Assembly (NCBI RefSeq): GCF_003591005.1
Contig: NZ_QYYD01000014.1
Coordinates: 1 to 64,000, forward strand
Source of the DNA: Rhodopseudomonas palustris
GTDB lineage: Bacteria; Pseudomonadota; Alphaproteobacteria; Rhizobiales; Xanthobacteraceae
Length of the DNA: 64,000 bases
Direction: 5' to 3'
Of the stretch, positions 26,141-34,642 are shown piece after piece. The translations under genes were made by a program, and so were the position numbers. Position 1 is the stretch's first letter. Each line of letters opens with the position of its first letter. Under the pieces are notes generated by a model, which saw nothing but the letters and a program-made list of their open reading frames with translations, did no database searches and was not told where the DNA came from.

Positions 26141-27285
26141 ACGCGCTCCAGAATGCAGGTCGAGGCGGCGTGGCGGATGCCGAGCATGCCGCCGGTGCCG
26201 TGAGCCAAAGCGAGATCGCAGTTCGGCACCTGCACCTTGGGGTGCGCCTCGCCGCGCAGCTGACGCACCGCTTCAAGCAGCTTCGTCATGCCGCCGCGAT
26301 TGACCGGATGGTTGCTGCACAGGCCGCCGCCGTCGGTGTTGAACGGCAGCTTGCCGACGCCCGAGATCAGATTGCCGTCGGCGACGAACTTGCCGCCCTC
26401 GCCTTTCTTGCAAAAGCCGAGGTCTTCGAGCTGCATCAGCACCGTGATGGTGAAGCTGTCGTAGATCGACGCGTATTTGATATCCTTCGGCGTGACGCCG
26501 GCCATCTCGAACGCCGCCGGCCCGGACCAGACGCCGGCCGAATAGGTCAGATCGAGATCCTTGCCGCCGCGCGGTCCCTTGATCGCCTCGCCCGCCCCGA
26601 TCATCCGCACCAGCGGCCGCTTCAGACTGCGCGCGATTTCCTCGGTGGTGACGATCAGCGCGCCGCCGCCATCGGTCACGACGCAGCAGTCGAGCCGATG
26701 CAGCGGGTCGGCGATCATCGGCGAATTCAGCACGTCCTCGACGGTGACGACATCGCGCAGCATCGCATGCTCATTGTACTGCGCGTGATGCGACGCCGCG
26801 ACCTTGATCCAGGCGAGCTGTTCGGACGTCGTGCCGTGGTCGTGCATGTGGCGAGCCGCGCACATCGCATAGACGTTGTGCGTAGTGGCGCCGTAGGCGA
26901 GCTCGAAATCACCTTCCGCTCCGATCGGGCGCGGTGGCAGCGCGCCGGTGCGCGGTTTGCCGGCCAGCGTGATCAGCGCGACCGAGCAGCGGCCCGCGGC
27001 GATCGCTTCGGCGGCATGGCCGAGGTGAACCAGATAGGAGCAACCACCGGTGTCGGTGGAATCGAAATGGCGAACCTTGAGGCCGAGATAATCGACCATC
27101 GCCATCACCCCGCCCGGCGCATCGCCGGCGCAGAAGTAACCGTCGATGTCGGCCTTGGTCAGCCCGGCGTCTTCAATCGCGCCCTTGGCGACTTCGGCGT
27201 GCAGCTGGGCGATGGATTTGTCAGGCGCGTGGCGCGTCGGATGTTCGTAGATGCCGGCAATGTAGGCCTTGCCTCTTATGGTCAA
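26137..27285 (-). CDS. Thiolase-like SCP-x/Ltp2-type protein
   Basis: A 382-residue thiolase-fold enzyme. C82 in TGGCSYLV sits at the thiolase nucleophile position. The second conserved segment reads IY275DSFTITV, where typical SCP-2 thiolases have HD(C/A)F; the C-terminal segment is GLCSNHPVNRGG. Loss of the His and presence of Tyr recall Ltp2-type retro-aldolases, which work with a DUF35 partner in steroid side-chain removal. Tight coupling with the DUF35 gene fits this. A plain acyltransferase role remains possible. Confidence 0.82.
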   Translation of the reverse strand: MTIRGKAYIAGIYEHPTRHAPDKSIAQLHAEVAKGAIEDAGLTKADIDGYFCAGDAPGGVMAMVDYLGLKVRHFDSTDTGGCSYLVHLGHAAEAIAAGRCSVALITLAGKPRTGALPPRPIGAEGDFELAYGATTHNVYAMCAARHMHDHGTTSEQLAWIKVAASHHAQYNEHAMLRDVVTVEDVLNSPMIADPLHRLDCCVVTDGGGALIVTTEEIARSLKRPLVRMIGAGEAIKGPRGGKDLDLTYSAGVWSGPAAFEMAGVTPKDIKYASIYDSFTITVLMQLEDLGFCKKGEGGKFVADGNLISGVGKLPFNTDGGGLCSNHPVNRGGMTKLLEAVRQLRGEAHPKVQVPNCDLALAHGTGGMLGIRHAASTCILERV

Positions 27286-27399
27286 CGCAGTTCTCCGCTG
27301 GCGTTTGGTCGGTTGGTTTTTCTGACCGCTCCAGAGGACCTTGGCAAGCGTGTTCGCGGAGGCTTGGAATTTCCGCGAGATGGAATGCAGACTTCACCC

Positions 27400-27479
27400 C
27401 GTCATTGCGAGCGCAGCGAAGCAATCCAGCGCAGTGCACGGCGCTGGATTGCTTCGTCGCTGCGCTCCTCGCAATGACG
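27400..27479. repeat. Intergenic palindrome, family A copy 4
   Basis: CGTCATTGCGAGCGCAGCGA on the left mirrors TGCGCTCCTCGCAATGACG on the right; inner arms are GCAATCCAGCGC and GCGCTGGATTGC. Confidence 0.8.
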
Positions 27480-27498
27480 TGGAGAGGTTCGAGCGGAA

Positions 27499-30400
27499 CT
27501 ACTCCGCCGCCATCTGCCTTGGCGGCGCTGGCTGCGGATCGCGGAGGTTCGAACGCAGCTCCTGGTAACGCGGCTTGGTGTCGTCGACCGACTTCTGCTT
27601 GATCGGGCCGTAGCCGCGGATCAGGTCAGGCATCGACAGCAGGTCGATCGCGGTCTGCAGCGTGGCCGGCGACAGAAGCTGCAGCACGCTGGCGACGTCA
27701 GCCTCGTAGTCGGCGATCAGCTGCCGTTCGAGCTTGCGCTCGGGGTGATAACCGAACACGTCGATCGGCGTTCCGCGGACGAAGCGCAGCGCCTTCAGCA
27801 CCCTGAACACCGGGCGCATGCCCTCACCGAACTGCCGCTTCTTCGGCCGGCCGGTGACGTCGTTGCCGGGAAGGATCGGCGGCGCCAGATTGAAGCTGAC
27901 CTTGTAGTCGCCCTCGAACTGATCCTTGATCTGCTGTTCGAACGACGGCAGCGTCAGCAGCCGCGCCACTTCGTACTCGTCCTTGTAGGCGAGCAGCTTG
28001 GCGTAGTTGATCGCCACCGCGCGCGGCAGCGCTTCGTCGTAGCCACCGGCATCGGCGGCGGCGCGGACCCTGGCGACCAGATCGGCGTAGCGCCGCGCCA
28101 GCCGCTTGCCCTGATAGTCGGTGAGCATCGCGCTGCGATGCGCGATGATCTCGTCGAGCGACATTTCGCCCTGGGTCTTCGGCGCGGCCGGGCTGCCGGC
28201 ACCCTGCAGCAGCGTCGCGAGCCGCTCCGGATCTGCGGCGGCAAGACGGCCGAGCCGGAATGCCTGGGCGTTCATCTTGATCGACACGCCGTTGAGTTCG
28301 ATCGCCTGCTCAATCGCCGTGGCGGAGAGCGGCAGCAGACCGCGCTGATAGGCAAAGCCCATCATCATCATGTTAGTCGCGATGGCGTCGCCCAGCAGCG
28401 TTTCGGCCGCCTTTGTGAAGTCGAGGAACGACGAGTCCTTGGTCAGCGCCGCGGTCAGCACGCTGTTGACCTTGCGGGTCTGGAAATCGAAATCGCGATT
28501 GCGGATGAAGTCCGCGATCGGGATCAGATGGGTGTTGACGACGCCGTGGGTGCGGCCGTTGTCGCACAGCGAAATCGTCTCCTTGGAGATCGCCATCACC
28601 TCGTCGGCGACGATCAGCACGTCGGCCGAGCCGGTGACGATGCGCGAACAAGTGACCTCTTCGGGCTTCTCCGACAGCCGCACATGGCTCAGCACCGCGC
28701 CGCCCTTTTGCGCCAGGCCGGACATGTCGAGGATCATCGAGGCTTTGCCCTCGATATGCGCTGCCATGCCGAGCAGCGCACCGATCGTCAGCACGCCGGT
28801 GCCGCCCACGCCGCCGACCGCGACGTTGTAGGGCTTGTCGAGCCCCGGACGCAACGCCGGCTCGGGCAGATCGCCGAGCGAGCCGAGATCGACCGGCACG
28901 CGCTTGCGCAGCTGGCCGCCGTCGATGGTGACGAAGGATGGGCAGAAGCCCTTGAGGCAGGAGTAATCCTTGTTGCAGCTCGACTGGTTGATGGTGCGCT
29001 TGCGGCCGAGTTCGGTCTCCAGCGGCTCGACCGAGATGCAGTTCGACTGCACCGAGCAATCGCCGCAGCCCTCGCACACGGCCGCGTTGATCATCACCCG
29101 GCGCGCCGGATCCTCCATTGTGCCGCGCTTGCGACGGCGGCGCTTCTCGGCCGCGCAGGTCTGCACGAACACGATCGCGGAGGCGCCCTTGATATCGCGG
29201 CATTCCTTCATCACCGCGTCGAGTTCGTCGCGATGCCGCGTCCGCGTGCCCGGCGCGATGCTATCCGCTGGATAAGCGTCGGGATTTTCCGACACCAGAT
29301 AGATGTCGCGGATGCCTTCGGAATGCAGCTGATAGGTGATCTGCTGCGGCGACAGATCGCCGTCGTGGCGCTGACCGCCGGTCATCGCCACCGCGTCATT
29401 GTAAAGGATCTTGTAGGTGATGTTCGCCTTGGAGGCGATCGACTGGCGGATCGCCAGCGAGCCGGAATGGAAGTACGTGCCGTCGCCCAAATTGGCGAAG
29501 ATGTGCTTCTCCTCCGTGAACGGCGCGATGCCGACCCACGGCACGCCCTCGCCGCCCATGTGGGTGAAGGTTTCGGTGTTTCGGTCCATCCACAGCGACA
29601 TGAAGTGACAGCCGATGCCGGCCAGCGCGCGGCTGCCTTCGGGCACTTTCGTCGAAGTGTTGTGCGGGCAGCCCGAGCAGAAATACGGCGTGCGTATCAA
29701 CGGCACGACGTTCTGAACCTGCGAGGCGTCGCGGCCGTGGAACCAGTCGGCCCTGGCGCGCAGCATCTCGGCAATGGTCGGATCGATTTCCATCGCCAGC
29801 AGCCGGTCGACTACCGAGGTTGCGACCTTGGCGACGCTGAGCTCCTGGGCGAACGGCAGCAGGCGATGATCGTGCTCGTCCATCTTGCCGATCACGCGCG
29901 GACGCTCGCGCAGGCCGAACAGATGCTGCTTGACCTGGTTCTCGACGATCTCGCGGCGCTCTTCGATGACGAAGATCTCCTCGAGCCCGCGGGCGAACTC
30001 GCGCACGCCTTCCGGCTCGAGCGGCCACGGCATGCCGACCTTGTACAGCCGCAAGCCGATGCGGGCCGCGACCTGCTCGTCGATGCCGAGTTCGCGCAGC
30101 GCCTGGCGCACGTCTTCGTAGCTCTTGCCCGAAGCCATGATGCCGAACCGCGCGTTCGGCGAATCCATGGTGATGCGATTGACCTTGTTGGCACGCGCGA
30201 AGGCGATCGCGGCGAAGCCCTTGTAGTCCTGCAACCGGCGGTCCTGATCGTAGCGATCGTCAGGCCAGCGCAGATTGAGGCCGCCCGGCGGCATCTCGAA
30301 ATCGCTCGGAATGACGAACGGCGTCATCTCGTCGGCGAGGTTGATCTCCGCGGTGGTCTCCACCGTCTCGGTGATCACCTTCATGCCGACCCAGCAGCCG

Positions 30401-30984
30401 GAGTAGCGCGACATCGCGATGCCGAGCAGCCCCATCTCGATGATCTCATGGATCGACGACGGATAGAGATACGGCATCAACGCCGCCATGAAGGCATGGT
30501 CGGACTGATGCGGCACAGTCGACGACTTGGCGCCGTGATCGTCGCCGGCGAGGCACAGCACGCCGCCGTTTTTCGCCGAGCCGGCGGCATTGCCGTGACG
30601 GAAGACGTCACCGCAGCGATCCACGCCGGGGCCCTTGCCGTACCAGATCCCGGTGATGCCGTCGTATTGCGCGCCGGGCGAGAGATTGAGCTGCTGCGTG
30701 CCCCAGATCGCGGTGGCCGCAAGGTCCTCGTTCACGCCGGGCTGGAATTTGACGTTGTACTCTTCGAGGTGCCGCCGCGCCGCGATCAGCTGCTGATCAT
30801 AGCCGCCGAGCGGCGAGCCGCGATAGCCGGTGACGAAGCCTGCGGTGTTGAGGCCCGCAGCGCGATCGCGCCGAACCTGCGCCATCGGCAGCCGCACCAG
30901 CGCCTGAATGCCGGTGAGGAAGATGTGGCCCGAATGCTGCGTGTATTTCTGGTCGAGACTGATCGGTCCCTGGTCGATTCCCAT
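27499..30984 (-). CDS. Indolepyruvate ferredoxin oxidoreductase, fused alpha/beta (IorAB type)
   Basis: A 1161-residue single-chain 2-oxoacid:ferredoxin oxidoreductase. The N-terminal pyrimidine-binding part (TGYRGSPLGGYD) and the TPP part (HNTSTKVPEGSRALAGIGCH, GDGTYFHSGSLAIRQS) are followed by cysteine-rich iron-sulfur segments (CEGCGDCSVQSNC, CNKDYSCLKGFC). The gamma-type acceptor domain follows at about 715-900 (GVGGTGVLTIGALLG) and a C-terminal DUF6537-like part to the end. It oxidatively decarboxylates aryl- or branched 2-oxoacids to CoA esters, reducing ferredoxin. It fits CoA-based aromatic amino acid use next to the MaoC/thiolase genes. Confidence 0.92.
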   Translation of the reverse strand: MGIDQGPISLDQKYTQHSGHIFLTGIQALVRLPMAQVRRDRAAGLNTAGFVTGYRGSPLGGYDQQLIAARRHLEEYNVKFQPGVNEDLAATAIWGTQQLNLSPGAQYDGITGIWYGKGPGVDRCGDVFRHGNAAGSAKNGGVLCLAGDDHGAKSSTVPHQSDHAFMAALMPYLYPSSIHEIIEMGLLGIAMSRYSGCWVGMKVITETVETTAEINLADEMTPFVIPSDFEMPPGGLNLRWPDDRYDQDRRLQDYKGFAAIAFARANKVNRITMDSPNARFGIMASGKSYEDVRQALRELGIDEQVAARIGLRLYKVGMPWPLEPEGVREFARGLEEIFVIEERREIVENQVKQHLFGLRERPRVIGKMDEHDHRLLPFAQELSVAKVATSVVDRLLAMEIDPTIAEMLRARADWFHGRDASQVQNVVPLIRTPYFCSGCPHNTSTKVPEGSRALAGIGCHFMSLWMDRNTETFTHMGGEGVPWVGIAPFTEEKHIFANLGDGTYFHSGSLAIRQSIASKANITYKILYNDAVAMTGGQRHDGDLSPQQITYQLHSEGIRDIYLVSENPDAYPADSIAPGTRTRHRDELDAVMKECRDIKGASAIVFVQTCAAEKRRRRKRGTMEDPARRVMINAAVCEGCGDCSVQSNCISVEPLETELGRKRTINQSSCNKDYSCLKGFCPSFVTIDGGQLRKRVPVDLGSLGDLPEPALRPGLDKPYNVAVGGVGGTGVLTIGALLGMAAHIEGKASMILDMSGLAQKGGAVLSHVRLSEKPEEVTCSRIVTGSADVLIVADEVMAISKETISLCDNGRTHGVVNTHLIPIADFIRNRDFDFQTRKVNSVLTAALTKDSSFLDFTKAAETLLGDAIATNMMMMGFAYQRGLLPLSATAIEQAIELNGVSIKMNAQAFRLGRLAAADPERLATLLQGAGSPAAPKTQGEMSLDEIIAHRSAMLTDYQGKRLARRYADLVARVRAAADAGGYDEALPRAVAINYAKLLAYKDEYEVARLLTLPSFEQQIKDQFEGDYKVSFNLAPPILPGNDVTGRPKKRQFGEGMRPVFRVLKALRFVRGTPIDVFGYHPERKLERQLIADYEADVASVLQLLSPATLQTAIDLLSMPDLIRGYGPIKQKSVDDTKPRYQELRSNLRDPQPAPPRQMAAE

Positions 30985-31261
30985 ACGGCCCTCATAGAGC
31001 GTTTCGACCGCGCAACCGTTGCCGCTGCTGCGGTCTTTGGAATCAGTCTAGCGGTTTATATCGCTGGCGCATCACAAAAAGCCGCGACGCAGCTCCGCCC
31101 TGCTTATTTGCAGCTTTCGATCCGTTCTGCGCCCGGTGCTTACGATTTCGTGCGTGCAGGGCGTTCTACGAGAACGAAGATGTCTCTACTGGCGCGTCCG
31201 CGACCACGGCGGAACAGATGAGGCCGCTCGGGATTGACCCGAAACGGAAAGGAGGAACTGC

Positions 31262-31690
31262 ATGGCGCAAGCAAACTTGCAAGACCCGAACGATCCCACC
31301 GGTGCCGAGCCGCGCAACGCGTCGCGCTTTGATTCCGATCTGCAGATTGATCCGGAGTTGCGCGAAGGACGGATCGGGACCGGCCGGATCGTCGCATTCG
31401 CGGCTGCGATCGCCTTACTGTTCGGCGCCGTATTTTACGGAATGAACTCGACCGCAGTGGATCCGAAGACAGCGCCGGTTGCGACCACCGTACCGGATAC
31501 GCCGCTCAGCCCCGCGGCGCAGGAAGCGCAGGCCAAGCAGGGAACCCCCGCAGCAAGCGATCCAGGGCCGCGCGTCAACGGACAAGCGGGCGTCACCACG
31601 GGCTCTGCGCCCTCGCCGGCCACGACGGCATCGCCGCCCTCGAGCCAGCCCAGCGGCAGCGAAATTCATCGCGATAACGCTCCCAAGTAG
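31262..31690 (+). CDS. Single-pass membrane protein with Pro/Ala/Ser-rich exterior
   Basis: A 142-residue protein with a strong AAAGGAGGA ribosome site. One membrane helix (about 42-60, VAFAAAIALLFGAVFYG) follows a polar N-terminus; the C-terminal 80 residues are low complexity, rich in Pro, Ala, Ser and Thr, and probably periplasmic. No enzyme motif is seen. Similar short proteins are common in this family of bacteria; function unknown. Confidence 0.75.
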   Translation: MAQANLQDPNDPTGAEPRNASRFDSDLQIDPELREGRIGTGRIVAFAAAIALLFGAVFYGMNSTAVDPKTAPVATTVPDTPLSPAAQEAQAKQGTPAASDPGPRVNGQAGVTTGSAPSPATTASPPSSQPSGSEIHRDNAPK

Positions 31691-31709
31691 TCCCGGCCAA
31701 TCGATCAGC

Positions 31710-31740
31710 AAACGGCGGATGCACCAGAATCCGCCGTTTT
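31710..31740 (+). terminator. Rho-independent terminator
   Basis: AAACGGCGGAT and ATCCGCCGTTTT form a perfect stem with an 8-base loop, ending in Ts, 20 bp after the stop of the membrane protein gene. Confidence 0.75.
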
Positions 31741-31885
31741 GCGTTGCGGCAATGCGACCGCAGGCGAGGTTTGACCATGCTGCGCAGGGTCGAATCGGCT
31801 AAGCGGAACCTGGGGCGCACCGCTCGCCGACGATTTGGCGGCGGAAGTTTCACCAGCCGCTTCGCGGCCGAAAGAGGAAAATCCG

Positions 31886-32164
31886 ATGAAGATGTTGATC
31901 GCAGCAGCCAGCTTTGCAGCCGCGCTCGGTGCAGCCAGCGCCGCGAGCGCCATGCCGGTGGCACCGCTCGGCGCCGGCAGCGGCGCTGATGTCATCCAGG
32001 TGGCGCAGGGCTGCGGCCCGGGTTGGGCGCGCGGACCGATGGGCCGGTGTCGTCCGATGGTTCGCCGCCCGCCGGTGGTCGTCGTCCCGCCGCGCGTTGT
32101 TGCGCCGCGCGTTTGTCCGCCCGGCTATTTTTGGCGCGGCGGTCGCTGCCTGCGCCGTTACTAA
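31886..32164 (+). CDS. Secreted GCG_CRPN-type small protein
   Basis: A 92-residue protein. The ATG at 31886 has GAGGAAAA upstream and opens a signal peptide MKMLIAAASFAAALGAASAAS. The mature part has QGCGPGWARGPMGRCRPM, the GCG_CRPN pattern, then a Val/Pro-rich spacer and a C-terminal CPPGYFWRGGRC. It is exported and cysteine-containing; the role of this family, common in Bradyrhizobium relatives, is unknown. Confidence 0.8.
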   Translation: MKMLIAAASFAAALGAASAASAMPVAPLGAGSGADVIQVAQGCGPGWARGPMGRCRPMVRRPPVVVVPPRVVAPRVCPPGYFWRGGRCLRRY

Positions 32165-32188
32165 TCGGCAGCATCCAACGAGCATTCG

Positions 32189-32212
32189 AGCCCCGCTTCG
32201 GCGGGGCTTTTT
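32189..32212 (+). terminator. Rho-independent terminator
   Basis: AGCCCCGC-TTCG-GCGGGGCT followed by TTTTT, 25 bp after the stop of the GCG_CRPN gene. It lies right before the convergent DUF1295 gene end. Confidence 0.9.
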
Positions 32213-32216
32213 GCTG

Positions 32217-33029
32217 TCATCGGCCAAATGCCTGCCGCAGCCTGCGCAGCGTGTAGAGCGTCGTGATCGGAAACAGGATCGGCACGGTCCGCACGTACTC
32301 CTGATACGCAGGCAGCGCGCCGTAGCGATCGTCCTGCTTGCGCTCCAGCCCAGCAGCGGCAGCCGTCATCAGCCCGAGAATGTAGAGCAGCCCCAGCGTC
32401 GCCAGCAGCCATGCGGCGCCTGACGTGTAGGCCGATAGCCCCGCCACCCAGACGCCGAACCAGAACAGCATCTCACCGAAGTAATTCGGACAGCGCACCA
32501 TCCGGTACAGGCCTGTGTCGCAATAATGCCCCGGGTCGGCCTGCTTGTACTGATATTTCTGCCAGTCGGCGACGCTTTCGATCACCAGCCCGGCGGTCAT
32601 CAGCATCACGCCGAGCGGCGTCGACGCCGGCCAGACGCCTTCTGCCTGCAGCGAGGCGGCCAGCAGCGCTGGCAGGAAAAGCAGCGTGAACAGCAGGCTG
32701 ACGCCGAGCCAGATCGCTCCCTTCTGCCACAGCTGAACATCCGCGGTGCGTCGCTCCGCGCGGGCGAGTTCGCTGGCGTAGACGGGATTGCGCTCACGCA
32801 TTGCCAGGAAGCCGCCGAGACGGACACCGTAGGCGAGCAGAACCAGCATCATCAGCAGCACCCACCCCTCGATACTGGCGTAGAACACCACCATGAACAC
32901 CAGTGCCTGCGCCGCAATCGCGCCGGCATAGCACAGGCTGACGAAGTAATAGACCCGGCGGAAGCCGGCGGCCGATACGGCGAGACTGATCAGCAGCGCC
33001 AGTCCCACCAGATGCCACGGAAACGTCAT
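32217..33029 (-). CDS. DUF1295 membrane protein (steroid-reductase/methyltransferase-like)
   Basis: A 270-residue integral membrane protein with about seven hydrophobic segments. The conserved DUF1295 core is GLYRMVRCPNYFGEMLFWFGVWVAG, with E and N positions shared with steroid 5-alpha-reductases and isoprenylcysteine methyltransferases. The C-terminal YQEYVRTVPILFPI is also typical. These proteins bind NAD(P)H or SAM-type cofactors within the membrane, but their substrates are mostly unknown. Its end lies next to a terminator from the convergent gene. Confidence 0.85.
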   Translation of the reverse strand: MTFPWHLVGLALLISLAVSAAGFRRVYYFVSLCYAGAIAAQALVFMVVFYASIEGWVLLMMLVLLAYGVRLGGFLAMRERNPVYASELARAERRTADVQLWQKGAIWLGVSLLFTLLFLPALLAASLQAEGVWPASTPLGVMLMTAGLVIESVADWQKYQYKQADPGHYCDTGLYRMVRCPNYFGEMLFWFGVWVAGLSAYTSGAAWLLATLGLLYILGLMTAAAAGLERKQDDRYGALPAYQEYVRTVPILFPITTLYTLRRLRQAFGR

Positions 33030-33164
33030 GTCGCTCGCTCCGATGATCGCCGTCAGCCGGTCTCCCGCGACGCCGGCTAGTTGCTAAGGCACGAACATTC
33101 CAAAGCCCCCGTAGCACGGACGCAACCGCGCCAACCTGATCTGGATCAGACCGCGCGCAGCCGG

Positions 33165-33704
33165 CTATTTTTGCTGGCAGCGCTGACCCGGCACACGCGT
33201 GTCGCAAACCCGTGACGCGTCGAACAGCTTGGTCAGCGCCTTGAGCTGCTTGGCACCCGGCGTATAGCGCTGCGACTTCTGCAGAACGTAGAAGTTCTCC
33301 CGCCCCTGCACCGCCTTTGTCCAGGTCTGCAGCGGCGCCCCGCCGTCTTTCGGCTTGGCGCAGGTCTCGATCCAGGCCGCGACCGGATACAGGTTCTCGG
33401 TGCCGCCCTTCAGTTTCTCGAAGCTCGCGCCCGGACACTCGGCAAGCGCCGCCTTTTCGGCCCGCGCGCGGAAGACTTCGGGCGCCTCGTCGGTTTGCTT
33501 GAACAGCACCTGTGTCGACAGCTTCTCGGTCCAGTTCGCGACGCTCTGCCCTTGCGGCACCAGCACGGTCGTCTTTGTCTTGTCGGTGCTGGACTCCGCC
33601 ACGACCTTGAACCCCTTCGGTGGCGTCAGCAGCATCCGCTCTTCGGCATGGGCAAACATGGTCGCCACTGTCAGCAGCGGCAGGGCGAGGACGAGGCGGA
33701 TCAT
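33165..33704 (-). CDS. Secreted protein of unknown function
   Basis: A 179-residue protein. The ATG at 33704 opens a signal peptide MIRLVLALPLLTVATMFAHA; the longer frame upstream runs through the HigBA promoter palindrome and is unlikely. The mature part begins EERMLLTPPKGFKVV and has four cysteines (ALAECPG, ETCAKP, SRVCDTR, QRCQQK), which suggests two disulfides in the periplasm. No family was recognised. Confidence 0.75.
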   Translation of the reverse strand: MIRLVLALPLLTVATMFAHAEERMLLTPPKGFKVVAESSTDKTKTTVLVPQGQSVANWTEKLSTQVLFKQTDEAPEVFRARAEKAALAECPGASFEKLKGGTENLYPVAAWIETCAKPKDGGAPLQTWTKAVQGRENFYVLQKSQRYTPGAKQLKALTKLFDASRVCDTRVPGQRCQQK

Positions 33705-33803
33705 CGAAATGGGACCTGTGAGGACGCGGCGGCGATGATTTTGACGGAGAAGCACACGGGTTGCAACGAGGACGATGCCCACTCCGTCCAGCACACGCGA
33801 CTT

Positions 33804-33834
33804 GACGAACGTATCGTACCGCGATACGTTCGTC
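33804..33834. promoter_or_regulatory. Perfect 13-bp inverted repeat, likely HigA operator
   Basis: GACGAACGTATCG and CGATACGTTCGTC, 5 bp apart, lie 20 bp before the higB start. HigA-type antitoxins repress their own operon through such palindromes. Confidence 0.65.
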
Positions 33835-33853
33835 ATCTCTCGGAGCAGACGAC

Positions 33854-34138
33854 ATGATCCGCAGCTTTCGAGGAAAGTTCGCTGGGGCTATTTTCTCCGA
33901 ACGCCGTGCACCAAAAGGATTTCCGGCCGATTTGCTTTCCGTATCTCGGCGAAAACTCGTTCAGTTGAACGCGGCCAGTGCTCTGGATGATCTTGCTATC
34001 CCGCCCGGCAATCGACTTGAGCCGCTTAAAGGCGTGTTGAGGGGCTCGCATTCGATCCGGATCAACGATCAGTGGCGGATCGTCTTCCGCTGGACCGATT
34101 CCGGCCCGGAGGACGTCGAAATCATCGATTATCACTAA
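33854..34138 (+). CDS. higB: HigB-type (RelE-fold) toxin
   Basis: A 94-residue plasmid-maintenance killer-type toxin. The core is RKLVQLNAASALDDLAIPPGNRLEPL, GVLRGSHSIRINDQWRIVFRW and VEIIDYH. HigB toxins cleave mRNA on the ribosome. It has GGAG at eight bases and is 10 bp upstream of higA, the usual toxin-first order. It is intact in length and motifs. Confidence 0.92.
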   Translation: MIRSFRGKFAGAIFSERRAPKGFPADLLSVSRRKLVQLNAASALDDLAIPPGNRLEPLKGVLRGSHSIRINDQWRIVFRWTDSGPEDVEIIDYH

Positions 34139-34148
34139 GGAGGCCAAG

Positions 34149-34451
34149 ATGACGAAGAAGCTTTCCCCGGTTCACCCCGGCGAAATCCTCCGCGAAGAAT
34201 TTCTGACCCCGATGCAGCTGACGCCCTACTCGGTCGCCGCAGCCTGCGGCGTGCCGCGCACCCGCATCGAACGCCTCGCCCGCCAAGAAGCGCCAGTGAC
34301 GGCCGACACTGCGCTGCGGCTGGCTAAGTACTTCGGCACGACGCCGGCGTTCTGGATGAATCTACAGGCGCAGCACGATCTCGAAGTGGCGGAGGATCGG
34401 AGCGCGGAAGAGCTCAAGCTAATCAAGCCGATCAAAGCGAAGGCCGCGTAG
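34149..34451 (+). CDS. higA: HigA-type antitoxin
   Basis: A 100-residue helix-turn-helix antitoxin starting from a strong AAGGAGG site. LSPVHPGEILREEFLTPM and the helix-turn-helix YSVAAACGVPRTRIERLARQEAPVTADTALRLAKYFGTTPAFWMNLQ are family hallmarks. It neutralises HigB and probably represses the operon at the palindrome in front of higB. Confidence 0.93.
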   Translation: MTKKLSPVHPGEILREEFLTPMQLTPYSVAAACGVPRTRIERLARQEAPVTADTALRLAKYFGTTPAFWMNLQAQHDLEVAEDRSAEELKLIKPIKAKAA

Positions 34452-34464
34452 CAACGATCTCACT

Positions 34465-34579
34465 GTAGCCCGCATGAGCGCAGCGACATGCGGGTACTGA
34501 AAGCGCCCCGGATATCGCTACGCTCATCCGGGCTACCGGCCTAGAACGTTCATGCCCGGCACAAGGCCGGGCATGACAG
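34465..34579. repeat. Intergenic repeats: family D and a family B fragment
   Basis: GTAGCCCGCATGAGCGCAGC, its short hairpin mate ACATGCGGG, and CCCCGGATATCGCTACGCTC with CCGGGCTAC form a family D element at 34465-34537. The half palindrome CATGCCCGGCACAAGGCCGG at 34551-34579 is a piece of family B. Confidence 0.65.
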
Positions 34580-34642
34580 TTTGAGATTCTCTTCGCACGT
34601 GAACTGCTCCTCACCGCGAAGTCGATGAATTGAAATCACCAC

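Noticed and set aside
27745-31221. An 1158-residue open frame antisense to the indolepyruvate oxidoreductase gene
   Set aside because: It is Arg/His/Asp-rich with no family pattern, as expected for a shadow frame of a GC-rich gene; the minus-strand frame has clear TPP and iron-sulfur motifs.
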